Source of the DNA: CAG-452 sp045531335
GTDB taxonomy: Bacteria > Bacillota > Clostridia > TANB77 > CAG-508
DNA: 55,582 nucleotides
Reading direction: 5' to 3'
Assembly (NCBI GenBank): GCA_045531335.1
Contig: JAZSDU010000054.1
Span: 1 to 55,582 of the forward strand
Below, piece after piece: positions 32,874 to 42,881 of this stretch (its first letter is position 1; each line of letters opens with the position of its first letter). A model generated the notes under the pieces. The model did not search any database and was not told the DNA's origin. It saw nothing but the letters and a program-made list of their open reading frames with translations. The translations under genes and the position numbers were made by a program.

Positions 32874-34229
32874 ATGCCTTTATACATATATAAAGCAGTA
32901 ACTTCAAAAGGACAAGTCGTTAGAAATAGGGTAGAAGAACTAAACAGGTTTATTTTGCTAAAAAAACTAAAAAACAATGGTCTTATGCCTATTAAAGTTA
33001 CTCAAGTACAAACGAATAGAAAAGCAAATAATTTAATAAAAAAACAGAAGAAAAATGTTGAGAGTAGTGATAGTGTATTAAAAGCGGTTAGAGAACAAGA
33101 AATAGAAAGAAACATGAAATCAAAGTCTAAGAAATTTGCTGAAGATGCAAAAAGAGTACTTTTTTCTAATATTAAAATAACTAATAGAGATATTGTTATA
33201 TTTACACAAAATTTTTATTTATTGAAAAAAGCTAATTTTAATAATATACATGCTTTATCTACAATAATTGAAACTACTGAAAATCCATCTTTTAGAGCAA
33301 TAATTGAAGATATTTTATTAGGTGTAGAATCAGGGGAAAATATGTATTCGACTATGGAATATTATACAGGTGTTTTTCCTCCTATATACATAAATATGAT
33401 AAAGGTTGGAGAACTTTCTGGTTCTTTAACAAGAGCATTAGAGCAAGCAGTTAAATATTTAGAGGAAAGTGAAGCTTTAACTAAAAAAGTAAAAAAAATA
33501 TTAGTTCCTAATCTTTTACAATTTGGTGGATTATTATTATTATTAGTTGTAGGAACTTTAGCTGGTATTCCTTTAATACAAAATGTGTTTGAACAAGTAG
33601 GAAGCCAAGATCAATTACCGGCAATAACCTTATGGTTTAAAGGAGTATTAGATAAATTAATTCAATATTGGTATATACCAACAGGAGTAATAGTTGCAAT
33701 AGTAACAGCAATATATCTTTATATTAAAACTCCACGTGGAAGATATAATTATCACTATTTTAAATATAGAATGCCAGTATTTGGACCATTGATTTATGCA
33801 ATAGATTTTTCAAGATTAATAAAAGCAATATTGTTGAATATAAAAAATGGTATGAGAATACAAGAAGCATTAGAAACAAGTAAAAATATATCAAATAACC
33901 TAGTTATGCTTTCATTAATAGAGTCTTCAATTAATAATATATTAATAGGTCAATCTTGGATTGAACCATTTGAGAAATCAGGACTATCAAGTCCTATGAT
34001 AACAGAAATGTTAAAGATAGGTATGCAAACTGATTTAGCAGAGATGATGGAAAAACTATTAGAGTATATGGAAATTGATATTGATAATATTATGCAACGT
34101 ATAATGAAAGTATTACCTCAAATTGTATATTCATTAGTAGGAATTGTAATGATATTTGTAGTAATAGTTGTTTTAGTACCAATGATACAAGTATATATGG
34201 GTACATGGATGTTCTCAGCATACCTGTAA
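32874..34229 (+). CDS. pilC: Type IV pilus inner-membrane platform protein PilC
   Basis: 451 residues. Two T2SSF domains, each with the VxSGEN- or GLSSP-like pattern (GVESGENMYSTMEYY and FEKSGLSSPMITEML), and three membrane helices (~222-242, ~270-290, ~418-440). PilC couples PilB/PilT to the pilus base. The N-terminal start MPLYIYKAVTSKGQ is typical. Last gene of the pilus cluster; a GGGACTGTCC palindrome follows. Confidence 0.95.
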   Translation: MPLYIYKAVTSKGQVVRNRVEELNRFILLKKLKNNGLMPIKVTQVQTNRKANNLIKKQKKNVESSDSVLKAVREQEIERNMKSKSKKFAEDAKRVLFSNIKITNRDIVIFTQNFYLLKKANFNNIHALSTIIETTENPSFRAIIEDILLGVESGENMYSTMEYYTGVFPPIYINMIKVGELSGSLTRALEQAVKYLEESEALTKKVKKILVPNLLQFGGLLLLLVVGTLAGIPLIQNVFEQVGSQDQLPAITLWFKGVLDKLIQYWYIPTGVIVAIVTAIYLYIKTPRGRYNYHYFKYRMPVFGPLIYAIDFSRLIKAILLNIKNGMRIQEALETSKNISNNLVMLSLIESSINNILIGQSWIEPFEKSGLSSPMITEMLKIGMQTDLAEMMEKLLEYMEIDIDNIMQRIMKVLPQIVYSLVGIVMIFVVIVVLVPMIQVYMGTWMFSAYL

Positions 34230-34230
34230 A

Positions 34231-34301
34231 AACGATTCTAGGGACTGTCCCTAAAAAGTTGCAATTTATTGAAACTTTTTGGGACTGTCCTGAATCGTTT
34301 T
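34231..34301. repeat. GGGACTGTCCC-type inverted repeat
   Basis: The outer arms aacgattc and gaatcgttt enclose gggactgtccctaaaaagtt and ctttttgggactgtcc, which also pair. It follows pilC and probably ends the pilus transcript. Confidence 0.8.
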
Positions 34302-34329
34302 AGGGAGAATTTATAATAAGGAGTTTTTT

Positions 34330-35235
34330 ATGAAAATTGGTATTGATGTTGGTGGAAGCCATATAGGGTTAGGGATTGTTGATAAAAATGGAACAATGCT
34401 ATATAAAAAAGAAAAAGATTACAAATTACATATAGATGATATGTCCCCAATAGTATTAGATACAATAATTGAATTGATTGAAGAATTGATTAAAGAAAAC
34501 GACATTATTGTTCAAGAAATAGAATCAATAGGAATAGCTTTTCCAGGAACAGTATCAAATGGTATCGTAATAAAAGCAGAAAACTTAGGAATAGAAAATT
34601 TTAAAATAGTAGAAGAATTAAACAGAAAGTTTGATATGCCTATACATCTAGAAAATGATGCGAAATGCGCAGCAATAGCTGAGAAAAAATACGGTTCTTT
34701 AAAAAAGTATGATGATGCACTTTTTCTTATAATAGGAACAGGAATAGGTGGAGCAGTTTTCTTAAAAGGAGAACTTTTAAAACCAAAAAGATATTCTGGA
34801 TTTGAAGTAGGACACATGGCTATAAGCAAAGATGGGCCAAAATGTAATTGCGGAAGAAATGGGTGCTTTGAGGTTTATTCATCAATAAAAAGACTAAAAC
34901 AAAAGATACAAAAGGAATTTGATTTAAAAGATATAGATGGGAAAAGAATAAGGCAGTTCATGATTGAAAATTTAGACGATGAAAATCTTATCAATATAAT
35001 TGATGAATACATAGACTATTTAGCATTGGGAATTGCTAATTTAATTAATATATTTGAACCAGAAGCAATATCTATAGGTGGAAGCTTTGCACATTATAAA
35101 GAAATATTACTTAAAAAATTAGAAGAAAACTTGTTAAATGGAGATGGATTATATAATAAAGGTGAATTACCTAAAATAGAAGTAGCTGAACTTAAAAATG
35201 ATGCTGGGATAATAGGAGCAGCACTGCAATTTTAG
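34330..35235 (+). CDS. ROK family sugar kinase, glucokinase-like
   Basis: 301 residues. ATP-binding DVGGSHIGLGIVD at the N-terminus, the catalytic Asp in LENDAKCAA (~109-117), IGTGIGGAVF (~137) and the ROK zinc motif CNCGRNGCFE (~173-182). This fits phosphorylation of glucose or a similar hexose as the first step of glycolysis; the sugar cannot be fixed by sequence. aaggag precedes the ATG. Frame intact. It ends at a GGGACGGGG palindrome that probably acts as terminator. Confidence 0.88.
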   Translation: MKIGIDVGGSHIGLGIVDKNGTMLYKKEKDYKLHIDDMSPIVLDTIIELIEELIKENDIIVQEIESIGIAFPGTVSNGIVIKAENLGIENFKIVEELNRKFDMPIHLENDAKCAAIAEKKYGSLKKYDDALFLIIGTGIGGAVFLKGELLKPKRYSGFEVGHMAISKDGPKCNCGRNGCFEVYSSIKRLKQKIQKEFDLKDIDGKRIRQFMIENLDDENLINIIDEYIDYLALGIANLINIFEPEAISIGGSFAHYKEILLKKLEENLLNGDGLYNKGELPKIEVAELKNDAGIIGAALQF

Positions 35236-35247
35236 GGACAAATTAAA

Positions 35248-35293
35248 AATTTCAGGGACGGGGTTTGAAATTCAAACCCCGTCCCTAAAATTT
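35248..35293. repeat. GGGACGGGG-type palindrome after the ROK kinase
   Basis: aaatttcagggacggggttt and aaaccccgtccctaaaattt pair with one mismatch and almost no loop, ending in a T-rich run. Probable terminator of the ROK gene. Confidence 0.8.
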
Positions 35294-35363
35294 TTCAAAA
35301 AATATATACAAAATAGATTTATTTAATGATATAATTTATTTGAAATTTAAGGGGGAAATTAAA

Positions 35364-37457
35364 TTGGGTAAAATCGTATTATTAGATGAACTAACAATAA
35401 ATCAAATTGCTGCAGGAGAAGTTATAGAAAGGCCGGCATCTGTAGTAAAAGAACTTGTGGAAAATTCAATAGATGCAGGAGCTACAAAAGTAACTGTTGA
35501 AATACAAAATGGTGGTATTAGTAAAATAAGAATTATAGATAATGGAATAGGAATTTCTAAAGATGATATGGAATTTGCTTTTGAGAGACATGCTACTAGT
35601 AAAATAAGAAATGCAGATGATTTAGAAACTGTTAAATCAATGGGATTTAGAGGTGAGGCTTTAGCTAGTATTGCAGCAATAGCAAATGTAGAAATGGTGT
35701 CAAAAATTGAAGAAGATGAGATAGGAAATAGGATATTAGTAGAAGGTGGAAAAATACTAGAAAAAGAAGAATTTGCTAGTCAACAAGGAACTACAATAAC
35801 AGTAAGTAATTTATTTTTCAATACACCAGTAAGATACAAATTTTTGAAAAAAGATTTTACAGAAGCGGGATATATTGAAGATGCAATAACAAGAATAGCA
35901 CTTGCAAATCCTAATATTGCTATAAAGCTAATAAATGGATCAAAGACAATTATACAGACTACTGGTAATGGAGATATAAAAAGTGTAATCTATAATATAT
36001 ATGGGAAAGAAGTTGCTGAAAGCCTTGTGCCAGTAGAATATGAATATGAAGATATAAAAGTGCAAGGGGTTGTTGGGAAACCAGAAATTGCACGTAATAA
36101 CAGAAGCTATCAATTATTCTTTGTTAATAAAAGATATATAAAAGACAAGACACTGTCAGCATCTGCAGAACAAGCTTTTAAGGGATTATTAACAATAGGT
36201 AAATATGGATTTTTAGTATTAAATGTAGATATAGATCCTAAAAAAATTGATGTTAATGTTCATCCTACAAAACTAGAAATAAGATGGCAAGAAGAGTCAA
36301 AAGTATTTAAAGCAGTGTACCATTCAATAAGAGAAGGACTATTAAAAGAAGATTTAATAAGTAGTCCAGAAAAAGTAGAGGAAGATAATATTAATGAAAT
36401 AAAAGTAACTGATGAAGAGAGCAAACAAGAAATAGTAGAAGATAAAGAACAAGTACAAGATTTTAGGGCTCAAACAATGAGAATACCAAATTTTATTAAT
36501 ATGTTTAAGAAGAAAGAAATAGAAGACAAAGAAGAAAATTCTTTGGATTCAGAAAATACAATACAAGAATTATATAATAAGAAAAATGGAATAGAAAATG
36601 CTGCAGATGAGCAGGAAGAGGAAATAGAGAAATTTAAAGTGCCCACAGAAGAACAGATAGACAAAGCCGCAGCTATTATAAATATGCAGAAAAATATGGA
36701 AGAAATATCAAGAGTTTCTGACGAACCTAAGCAAGAATTTGATGAAATGTATATAAAAGCATTTGGAAAACTTCCTGAAAAAGAAGTAAAAGAAAATGAA
36801 ACAAATAAACTAGAAAGTATAAAATTAGATTCTATAGAAAATATATCGGTATTTGAACAAAGTGAAAGATATTCAAAAACACCTAATTATAAATATATAG
36901 GAGCATTATTTTCTACATATATTGTAATAGAAATTAAGGAAGAAATATATATTATAGATCAGCATGCTGCACATGAAAGAATAATGTATGAAAAAGTAAG
37001 AGAGAATTTTTATAGCGAAAATGAGAAAGACTCCCAAATAATGTTACTTCCAGATATAATAACTCTCTCTCATAAAGAAAAAGAGATTGTAAAAGAAAAT
37101 ACTGAGATTTTTAAGAAAGCTGGATTTATATTTGAAGATTTTGGCGATAATACCATAAGATTAATTGGAGTTCCATCATTATGTATGGAATTAGATACAA
37201 AAGAATTGTTTTTACAATTATTAGATGAGATTGATACTGTGGCAATAACAGCAACTCAAGAAAAAGAAGATAAATTTATAAGTACAGTAGCATGTAAAGC
37301 AGCGGTAAAAGCAAATATGAATTTAGATAAAGAAGAAGTTGACAATTTAATGAAGGAGTTATTAGTTTTACCTAATCCTTTTACATGTCCTCATGGAAGA
37401 CCTACTGCAATAAAGATGAGTAGGTATGAGATAGAGCGCAAATTCAGTCGAAAATAA
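35364..37457 (+). CDS. mutL: DNA mismatch repair protein MutL
   Basis: 697 residues. The TTG start at 35364 follows aaggggga by seven bases and gives MGKIVLLDELTINQIAAGEV, the usual beginning. The GHKL ATPase shows ELVENSIDAGA, DNGIGI and MGFRGEALASI. A long acidic linker (~340-520) leads to the C-terminal endonuclease with DQHAAHERIMYEK and CPHGRPTA. It uses CGC and CGA for Arg near its end but no CGG. mutL-miaA is a common pair. Confidence 0.97.
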   Translation: MGKIVLLDELTINQIAAGEVIERPASVVKELVENSIDAGATKVTVEIQNGGISKIRIIDNGIGISKDDMEFAFERHATSKIRNADDLETVKSMGFRGEALASIAAIANVEMVSKIEEDEIGNRILVEGGKILEKEEFASQQGTTITVSNLFFNTPVRYKFLKKDFTEAGYIEDAITRIALANPNIAIKLINGSKTIIQTTGNGDIKSVIYNIYGKEVAESLVPVEYEYEDIKVQGVVGKPEIARNNRSYQLFFVNKRYIKDKTLSASAEQAFKGLLTIGKYGFLVLNVDIDPKKIDVNVHPTKLEIRWQEESKVFKAVYHSIREGLLKEDLISSPEKVEEDNINEIKVTDEESKQEIVEDKEQVQDFRAQTMRIPNFINMFKKKEIEDKEENSLDSENTIQELYNKKNGIENAADEQEEEIEKFKVPTEEQIDKAAAIINMQKNMEEISRVSDEPKQEFDEMYIKAFGKLPEKEVKENETNKLESIKLDSIENISVFEQSERYSKTPNYKYIGALFSTYIVIEIKEEIYIIDQHAAHERIMYEKVRENFYSENEKDSQIMLLPDIITLSHKEKEIVKENTEIFKKAGFIFEDFGDNTIRLIGVPSLCMELDTKELFLQLLDEIDTVAITATQEKEDKFISTVACKAAVKANMNLDKEEVDNLMKELLVLPNPFTCPHGRPTAIKMSRYEIERKFSRK

Positions 37458-37469
37458 ATTGCAAACGAT

Positions 37470-37588
37470 GTAGGGGACGCACTGCTAGTGCATACAGCTT
37501 CTGTAAGGAGCAAAGCTCCAACAGGGCTAGCATCCTGGGCGTCCCACAAAAACAAATATATCGGGTCGCCGAAGACTGCGACCCCTAC
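37470..37588. repeat. REPIN-like pair with nested hairpin insert
   Basis: The left unit (gtaggggacgc...gcgtccca) carries an internal block of about 46 bases beginning gcatacagctt, with hairpins ggagc/gctcc and agcttctgt/acagggct. An inverted unit cgggtcgcc...gcgacccctac ends it. The same nested design occurs at 44123-44246. Confidence 0.8.
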
Positions 37589-37620
37589 AGAATTTTATTA
37601 AAATTCGAGAGGAAGAAAAT

Positions 37621-38539
37621 ATGAACAAACCCACAGTTATAGTAATTGCAGGTCCAACAGCATCAGGGAAATCAAACCTTGCTGTTCAACTTGCTAAAAA
37701 AATAAATGGAGAAATAGTATCTGCTGATTCTATGCAAATTTATAGAGAAATGGATATAGGAACAGCTAAAGTATCTAATGAGGAGATGGAAGGTATTCAA
37801 CATTGCATGATTGATTTTATATCTCCAAGTGAAAGATATAGTGTGTCATCATATAAAAAAGATGCAGAAAAGTGTATAGAAGAAATTTTAAGTAAAGGTA
37901 AAACTCCAATAATATGTGGAGGGACAGGCTTGTACATAGACTCTTTAATATATGGTATAGAATTTTTAGAAGAAGAAATAGACGAAAGCTATAGGAATGA
38001 ATTAAATAGAATTGCAGAAGAGAAAGGACTAGAAAATTTATATAATAAAGCAATGCAGATAGACCCGGAAGCAATGCAAAAAATAAGCAAAAATGATAAG
38101 AAAAGAATAATAAGAGTTCTTGAAATATATCACAAAACTGGAAAAACCAAAACACAGCAAGATAAAGAATCTAGGAAAAATGGAGTAAAATATGATTATA
38201 AGGTTTTTGCTCTTAATATGGATAGAGAACTTTTATATGATAGAATAAATAGAAGAGTAGACAAAATGATAGAAATTGGACTAATAGAAGAAGTTAAATC
38301 AATAGTAGAAAAGTATAAAGAATTTCCAACAGCAATGCAAGGACTTCGGATATAAAGAAGTTGTACAATTTTTAGAAGGAAGTATTGATAGACAAGAAAT
38401 GATAGAAAAAATAAAAATGGAAACAAGAAGATATGCAAAAAGGCAGATAACATGGTTTAAAAAGAATAAAGAAACGTATTGGGTAAATGCACAAAACTCA
38501 ATTGAAGAAAATTTAAACACTATTATAAAATTGATATAA
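37621..38539 (+). CDS. miaA: tRNA dimethylallyltransferase, +1 frameshift required
   Basis: MiaA adds a dimethylallyl group to A37 of tRNAs reading UNN codons. Motifs are the P-loop AGPTASGKSNLA (~7-18), the catalytic Asp in SADSMQIYREMDIGTAK and CGGTGLYIDSLIYG (~100). The frame breaks at CGG 38347-38349 (codon 243) within AMQGLGYKEV, a highly conserved stretch. Skipping the C restores the C-terminus ending ENLNTIIKLI, 305 residues (919 bases = 3n+1). Without the shift the protein loses about 60 residues. Follows mutL across a REPIN pair. Confidence 0.95.
38347..38349 (+). other. miaA: +1 frameshift site 7 (CGG-A) in miaA
   Basis: Zero-frame reading is GGA CTT CGG ATA TAA. Skipping the C gives G-L-G-Y-K-E-V, part of the family's AMQGLGYKE motif. 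In the zero frame a stop follows one codon later. Confidence 0.92.
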
Positions 38540-38567
38540 AAAATAATTATATTAGGAGGTTAATTAA

Positions 38568-39854
38568 TTGGCTACCAAAAAAACTAAAATGAGCAAAAGT
38601 AAAAAGAAAAGCTCATATAAAAATAATAAAAAGAAAATAGTTAAAATTTTATTACCAATTAGTATACTTACTATAGCAATATTTATTTTGTATACAATTA
38701 TTAATTTAATAATTGTTCCAACAGAAATGTTTATTATAAAAAATGATACAATTTCTACAGAAGAAGGATCAATAGGTTATGTAATAAGAGATGAAAAAAC
38801 AGCAAAAGGAAATAATTATGGGAATGGCATGATTCAGATAAAGGCAGAAGGAGAAAAAGTAGCAAATGGTGATCCTATCTTTCGTTATTACAGTAGCAAT
38901 GAGGAAGATTTAAACAAGAAAATAGAACAACTAAATTTAGAAATACAAGAAGCACTATTAGGACAAAATAATCTGCTTCCAAGTGATATAAAGGCTATAG
39001 ATGACCAAATTGAAAACAAAATAGATGGATTAAAATCAAAAAATGATTTACAAGAAATTATAGAATATAAAAATGACATTAATACATATATAACTAAAAA
39101 ATCGAAAATTGTTGGTGATTTAAGCCAATCTGGTTCATATATAAATGGGTTAATACAAGAAAGAGAACAATATCAATCACAGCTTAAAGCTAATTCAGAA
39201 TATGTAAATGCACCTATGAGTGGTGTTGTGTCATACAGAGTGGATGGGCTTGAGGAAGAGCTTATACCTAATAATTTTGAAAATTTAAGTAAAGAATATT
39301 TTGAAAAATTAAATTTGAAAACAGGTCAAATAGTTGCAACTAATAAAGAAATGGGTAAAGTTATAAATAATTATGAATGTTATGTGGCAACTATAATGGA
39401 TTCAAAAGAAGCAAAAGAAGCAGTTGTAGGTAAAAAAGTAAAACTAAGATTATCTACACAAGATGAAATATCAGCTACAATTTCATATATAGCCGAGCAA
39501 AGTGATAAATCTGTATTAATTGTATTTAAAACAAGTGATTGTGTAGAAAAATTAATAGATTATAGAAAAATATCATTTGATGTAATATGGTGGAAATATG
39601 AAGGACTAAAGATACCTAAATCAGCCATAACTTATGAAAATGGGTTAAGTTATGTAGTAAGAAATAGAGCAGGATATCAAGATAAAATATTAGTAGAAAT
39701 CCTTAAGGAAAATGATAATTATTGTATTATTAATAATTATGACAATGAAGAATTAAAAAGCTTAGGATTCTCTACAAAAGAAATTAACAATATTAAAAAA
39801 ATATCTATATATGATGAGATAATACTTAATCCTAATTTAGAAAATTTAAAGTAG
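38568..39854 (+). CDS. HlyD-like membrane protein near sepF
   Basis: 428 residues, starting at TTG, nine bases after aggaggt. A basic N-terminus, one membrane helix (~28-50), a coiled region (~110-205) and a barrel-sandwich/HlyD-like part with VNAPMSGVVSYRVDG (~212) suggest an envelope adaptor. Proteins of this kind sit beside sepF-divIVA in many clostridia; the role is unknown, though a link to division or export is likely. Frame intact. Confidence 0.7.
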   Translation: MATKKTKMSKSKKKSSYKNNKKKIVKILLPISILTIAIFILYTIINLIIVPTEMFIIKNDTISTEEGSIGYVIRDEKTAKGNNYGNGMIQIKAEGEKVANGDPIFRYYSSNEEDLNKKIEQLNLEIQEALLGQNNLLPSDIKAIDDQIENKIDGLKSKNDLQEIIEYKNDINTYITKKSKIVGDLSQSGSYINGLIQEREQYQSQLKANSEYVNAPMSGVVSYRVDGLEEELIPNNFENLSKEYFEKLNLKTGQIVATNKEMGKVINNYECYVATIMDSKEAKEAVVGKKVKLRLSTQDEISATISYIAEQSDKSVLIVFKTSDCVEKLIDYRKISFDVIWWKYEGLKIPKSAITYENGLSYVVRNRAGYQDKILVEILKENDNYCIINNYDNEELKSLGFSTKEINNIKKISIYDEIILNPNLENLK

Positions 39855-39910
39855 CAATATTACAAAAATATTACAAAGAGATTAAGATTAAATTACAAGC
39901 ATAAAAACTA

Positions 39911-39939
39911 TTGACAATAATAAAAAAAAGATAGATACT
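39911..39939 (+). promoter_or_regulatory. sepF promoter
   Basis: Perfect TTGACA (39911-39916), 17-base spacer and GATACT (39934-39939). Confidence 0.6.
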
Positions 39940-39984
39940 AGTAATAGCAAATTACGAAGGAAAAATATTAGGAGGTTATTATAA

Positions 39985-40464
39985 ATGGCAGGAGCAATTA
40001 TGAATAAAGTATGGGATTTTTTAGGAGTAGATACAGCAAGTGAAGAAGAAGTAATGGAAAATGAAAATGTATATGAATACAATTATGAAAAAGAAGAAGA
40101 AATAGAAGAACCTGAAGAAAAAGGATTTTTTGGTAAAAAATTTGGTAAAGTTGTAAGTATGCCACAACCACAACAAGTAAGAATGGTTATTACACAACCA
40201 ACTTCTTTTGAACAATCAGAAGAAATTTGTAATTACTTAAAAGAAAAAAAATCAGTAATTGTAAATCTTGAATATGTAAATAAAGATGTTGCAAGAAGAA
40301 TAGTTGATTTTATTAGTGGTGCTGTTCATGCTTTAGATGGACATATACAAAAAGTATCTAATGCAATATTCTTAGTTGCACCAGTAAATTATGAAATAGC
40401 AAGTGATTTAGCTAGAGAAGAAATTAAAAGCAAACTTTCTGTTTCATGGCTTAGAAATAACTAA
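39985..40464 (+). CDS. sepF: Cell division protein SepF
   Basis: 159 residues. SepF binds FtsZ and the membrane to shape the division ring. The N-terminal amphipathic helix (MNKVWDFLG), an acidic linker (EEEIEEPEEKG) and the C-terminal SepF fold (SEEICNYLKEKKSVIVNLEY...RIVDFISGAVHALDG) are all present. aggagg precedes the ATG. divIVA follows after a terminator. Confidence 0.96.
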   Translation: MAGAIMNKVWDFLGVDTASEEEVMENENVYEYNYEKEEEIEEPEEKGFFGKKFGKVVSMPQPQQVRMVITQPTSFEQSEEICNYLKEKKSVIVNLEYVNKDVARRIVDFISGAVHALDGHIQKVSNAIFLVAPVNYEIASDLAREEIKSKLSVSWLRNN

Positions 40465-40479
40465 TAATTAAAATAAATT

Positions 40480-40503
40480 GGGCATACAAGTATGCCCTTT
40501 TGT
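40480..40503 (+). terminator. sepF terminator
   Basis: gggcata and tatgccc around caag, then TTTT. Confidence 0.8.
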
Positions 40504-40536
40504 TACATTAATTTAAAAATATTAGGAGGAAATAAT

Positions 40537-40986
40537 ATGATAACACCATTAGATATTGAAAATAAAAGATTTAGCAAACAAAAATTAGGCGGATATAATG
40601 TAGATGAAGTTGATGATTTTTTAGATGAACTAACACTAGAATATGGAAAATTATATAAAGAAAATGCTGAACTAAAAGAAAGAAGAGAAGAATTAGATAG
40701 TGATGTAGGTAAATATAAAGATATTGAAAATACTTTACAAAATACTTTAATTATGGCACAAAAAACAGCAGATGAAATAACTGCACTTGCAAAACAACAA
40801 GCAGAACAAATAATAAAAGATGCTGAATTTTCTGCTAAAACTTCTGTAGAGGAATTAAACACACAAATAATGATTAAAGAAAAAGAAATAGAAGATTTGA
40901 AAAAACAATTTGATGTATATAAAGCAAAAATGGAATCATTATTAATTTCTCAATTAGAATTATTAAAAGATATAAAAGAAGATTAA
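40537..40986 (+). CDS. divIVA: DivIVA domain protein
   Basis: 149 residues. N-terminal membrane-binding DivIVA domain (ITPLDIENKRFSKQKLGGYN, then VDEVDDFLDELTLEYGKLY), followed by long coiled coils to the C-terminus. It marks poles and septa and helps recruit division or sporulation factors. The ATG at 40537 follows aggagg; the longer upstream frame overlaps the sepF terminator. Confidence 0.95.
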   Translation: MITPLDIENKRFSKQKLGGYNVDEVDDFLDELTLEYGKLYKENAELKERREELDSDVGKYKDIENTLQNTLIMAQKTADEITALAKQQAEQIIKDAEFSAKTSVEELNTQIMIKEKEIEDLKKQFDVYKAKMESLLISQLELLKDIKED

Positions 40987-40992
40987 CACACT

Positions 40993-41024
40993 AAAAAGAT
41001 TGCATATCACATGCAATCTTTTTT
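40993..41024 (+). terminator. divIVA terminator
   Basis: aaaaagattgcat and atgcaatctttttt pair around a five-base loop. Confidence 0.85.
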
Positions 41025-41106
41025 GCGTTTTACATAGCAAATATTGTCAAAAACTAATAAATATGCTATATTATTAATATGTATTTTAATGTTTGAGAGG
41101 TATAGT

Positions 41107-42291
41107 ATGAGAGTGTTGATGATAAATCAATTCCCGCTGATTGGTGGAGGAAGTGGATTTTATACTAAAAACATTGCTAAAAGTCTTAGAGATTCTGGGC
41201 ATAGTGTATGTATAATTATTCCAGAAAATACGACTAAAATAGAACATATAGATGGAGTAAGAATAGAACCAGTATTTTTTAAGTATAAAGAAAATATAAC
41301 AAGCCAATTGCCTTTTAATTTTGGTTGTTTTACAACTCATCCAAAAAGCAACACAACGTTTAATGATTATACAGAAATACAGCTACAAATGTATATAAAA
41401 GCTTTTGAAGAGGCTATTGAAAATGTAATAAAAGATTTTAAACCTGATGTAATACATTCTGGGCATATATGGTTATTATCAAACATAGCAAGCAAATATA
41501 ATATTCCAACAATTATAACATCACATGGAACTGATATAATAGGATATAATGCTTGGGAAAGATTTCATAATTATGCGGAAGAAGCGGTAGATAGATGTAA
41601 AAAGATTATAGCAATCTCAGATAGTAATAGTGAACAGATATTAGCTAAATTTCCAGGAGCAAATAGTAAAGTTACACAATTACGTATGGGATATGATCAA
41701 AGCATTTTTGAAAGAGGATTATACAATAGAGAAGAAATATTAAAAGAATTAGGTATAGAGAACAAATATAAAAATGTAGTATTATTCTCTGGAAGATTAG
41801 TAGAAGTTAAAGGTGTAGATATATTATTAAAAGCTGCTAAAATTTATGAGAATAAGGATACTTTGACATTAATAGTAGGAGATGGAATATTACGTAATAA
41901 ATTAGAAGAATTGTCACAAGAACTAGAATTAAAAAATGTTAAGTTCTTAGGAAGTAAGGATCAAGTAACTCTTAATAAGCTATATAATATTGCAAATGTA
42001 AGTATATTATCTTCAAGATATGAAGGGTTTGGATTAGTTGTAATTGAATCATTAGCATGTGGAACACCTGTGGTAGTTACAGACGTAAAATCTATGGTAG
42101 ATTTTATTACAGATGATTTAGGAGTAATGGTAGAAAAGGAAAATCCAGAAGAATTGGCTAAAGGAATTATTAATGTTTTGAATAATCAAGATAAATATGA
42201 TAGAGAGCATATATCAAAGTATATAAGAGATAACTATTCGCAGAAATTATTAATTAATGATGTAATAGAACTATATAAAAGTTGTTTATAA
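41107..42291 (+). CDS. GT4 family glycosyltransferase
   Basis: 394 residues from the ATG at 41107, which follows gagaggt. GT-B fold: the N-domain has the glycine loop FPLIGGGSGFYTKNIAKSL and ITSHGTDIIGYN. The C-domain has VLFSGRLVEVKGVDILLKAA (~225) and the EX7E-type motif SRYEGFGLVVIESLACGTPV (~305). It transfers a sugar from a nucleotide donor, probably to a lipid or surface glycan; acceptor unknown. pth follows after 15 bases. Confidence 0.9.
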   Translation: MRVLMINQFPLIGGGSGFYTKNIAKSLRDSGHSVCIIIPENTTKIEHIDGVRIEPVFFKYKENITSQLPFNFGCFTTHPKSNTTFNDYTEIQLQMYIKAFEEAIENVIKDFKPDVIHSGHIWLLSNIASKYNIPTIITSHGTDIIGYNAWERFHNYAEEAVDRCKKIIAISDSNSEQILAKFPGANSKVTQLRMGYDQSIFERGLYNREEILKELGIENKYKNVVLFSGRLVEVKGVDILLKAAKIYENKDTLTLIVGDGILRNKLEELSQELELKNVKFLGSKDQVTLNKLYNIANVSILSSRYEGFGLVVIESLACGTPVVVTDVKSMVDFITDDLGVMVEKENPEELAKGIINVLNNQDKYDREHISKYIRDNYSQKLLINDVIELYKSCL

Positions 42292-42306
42292 TAAAGAGGT
42301 ATAATT

Positions 42307-42864
42307 ATGTATTTAATAATAGGACTTGGAAATCCAGAAGAAAAATATGCAAATACTAGACACAATATGGGTTTTGATGTAATTAATCAATTATCTAAAG
42401 AATGTGATATTAAAGTATCAAAAGCAAAATTTGATGCTTTTTATGGGATGGGAGAAATAAAAGGTAAAAAAGTAATTTTAATAAAACCTCAAACATATAT
42501 GAATTTAAGTGGAGAAAGTATTATAAGGTTTAAAAAATTTTATAAAATTTCTAATAAAGATATAATAGTTATTTATGATGATATAGATTTAAAACTAGGA
42601 GAAATAAGGTTAAAAGCAAAAGGAAGTGCAGGTTCTCATAATGGTATGAAATCTGTAATAGAAAATTTAAATACTCAAGATTTTATAAGAGTAAGAGTTG
42701 GAATAGGAACTCCAGAAAATAAGGATGATATGATAAATTATGTCATAGGTCAAATTCCAAAAAGAGAAAGAGAAATTTTAGATGAAAGTATAATAATGGC
42801 AAAAGATAGTGTTCTGGAAATTTTGGAAAATGGAATTGATAGAGCAATGAACAAATTCAACTAA
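42307..42864 (+). CDS. pth: Peptidyl-tRNA hydrolase
   Basis: 185 residues. Frees tRNA from dropped-off peptidyl-tRNA. Motifs are GLGNPEEKYANTRHNMGF with the catalytic His, KPQTYMNLSGES (~62) and YDDIDLKLGEIRLKAKGSAG (~91-110). agaggt precedes the ATG. If many ribosomes stall at CGG in this cell, this rescue enzyme would be especially useful; that is inference. Confidence 0.97.
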   Translation: MYLIIGLGNPEEKYANTRHNMGFDVINQLSKECDIKVSKAKFDAFYGMGEIKGKKVILIKPQTYMNLSGESIIRFKKFYKISNKDIIVIYDDIDLKLGEIRLKAKGSAGSHNGMKSVIENLNTQDFIRVRVGIGTPENKDDMINYVIGQIPKREREILDESIIMAKDSVLEILENGIDRAMNKFN

Positions 42865-42881
42865 AACTAAAGGAGATTTAA

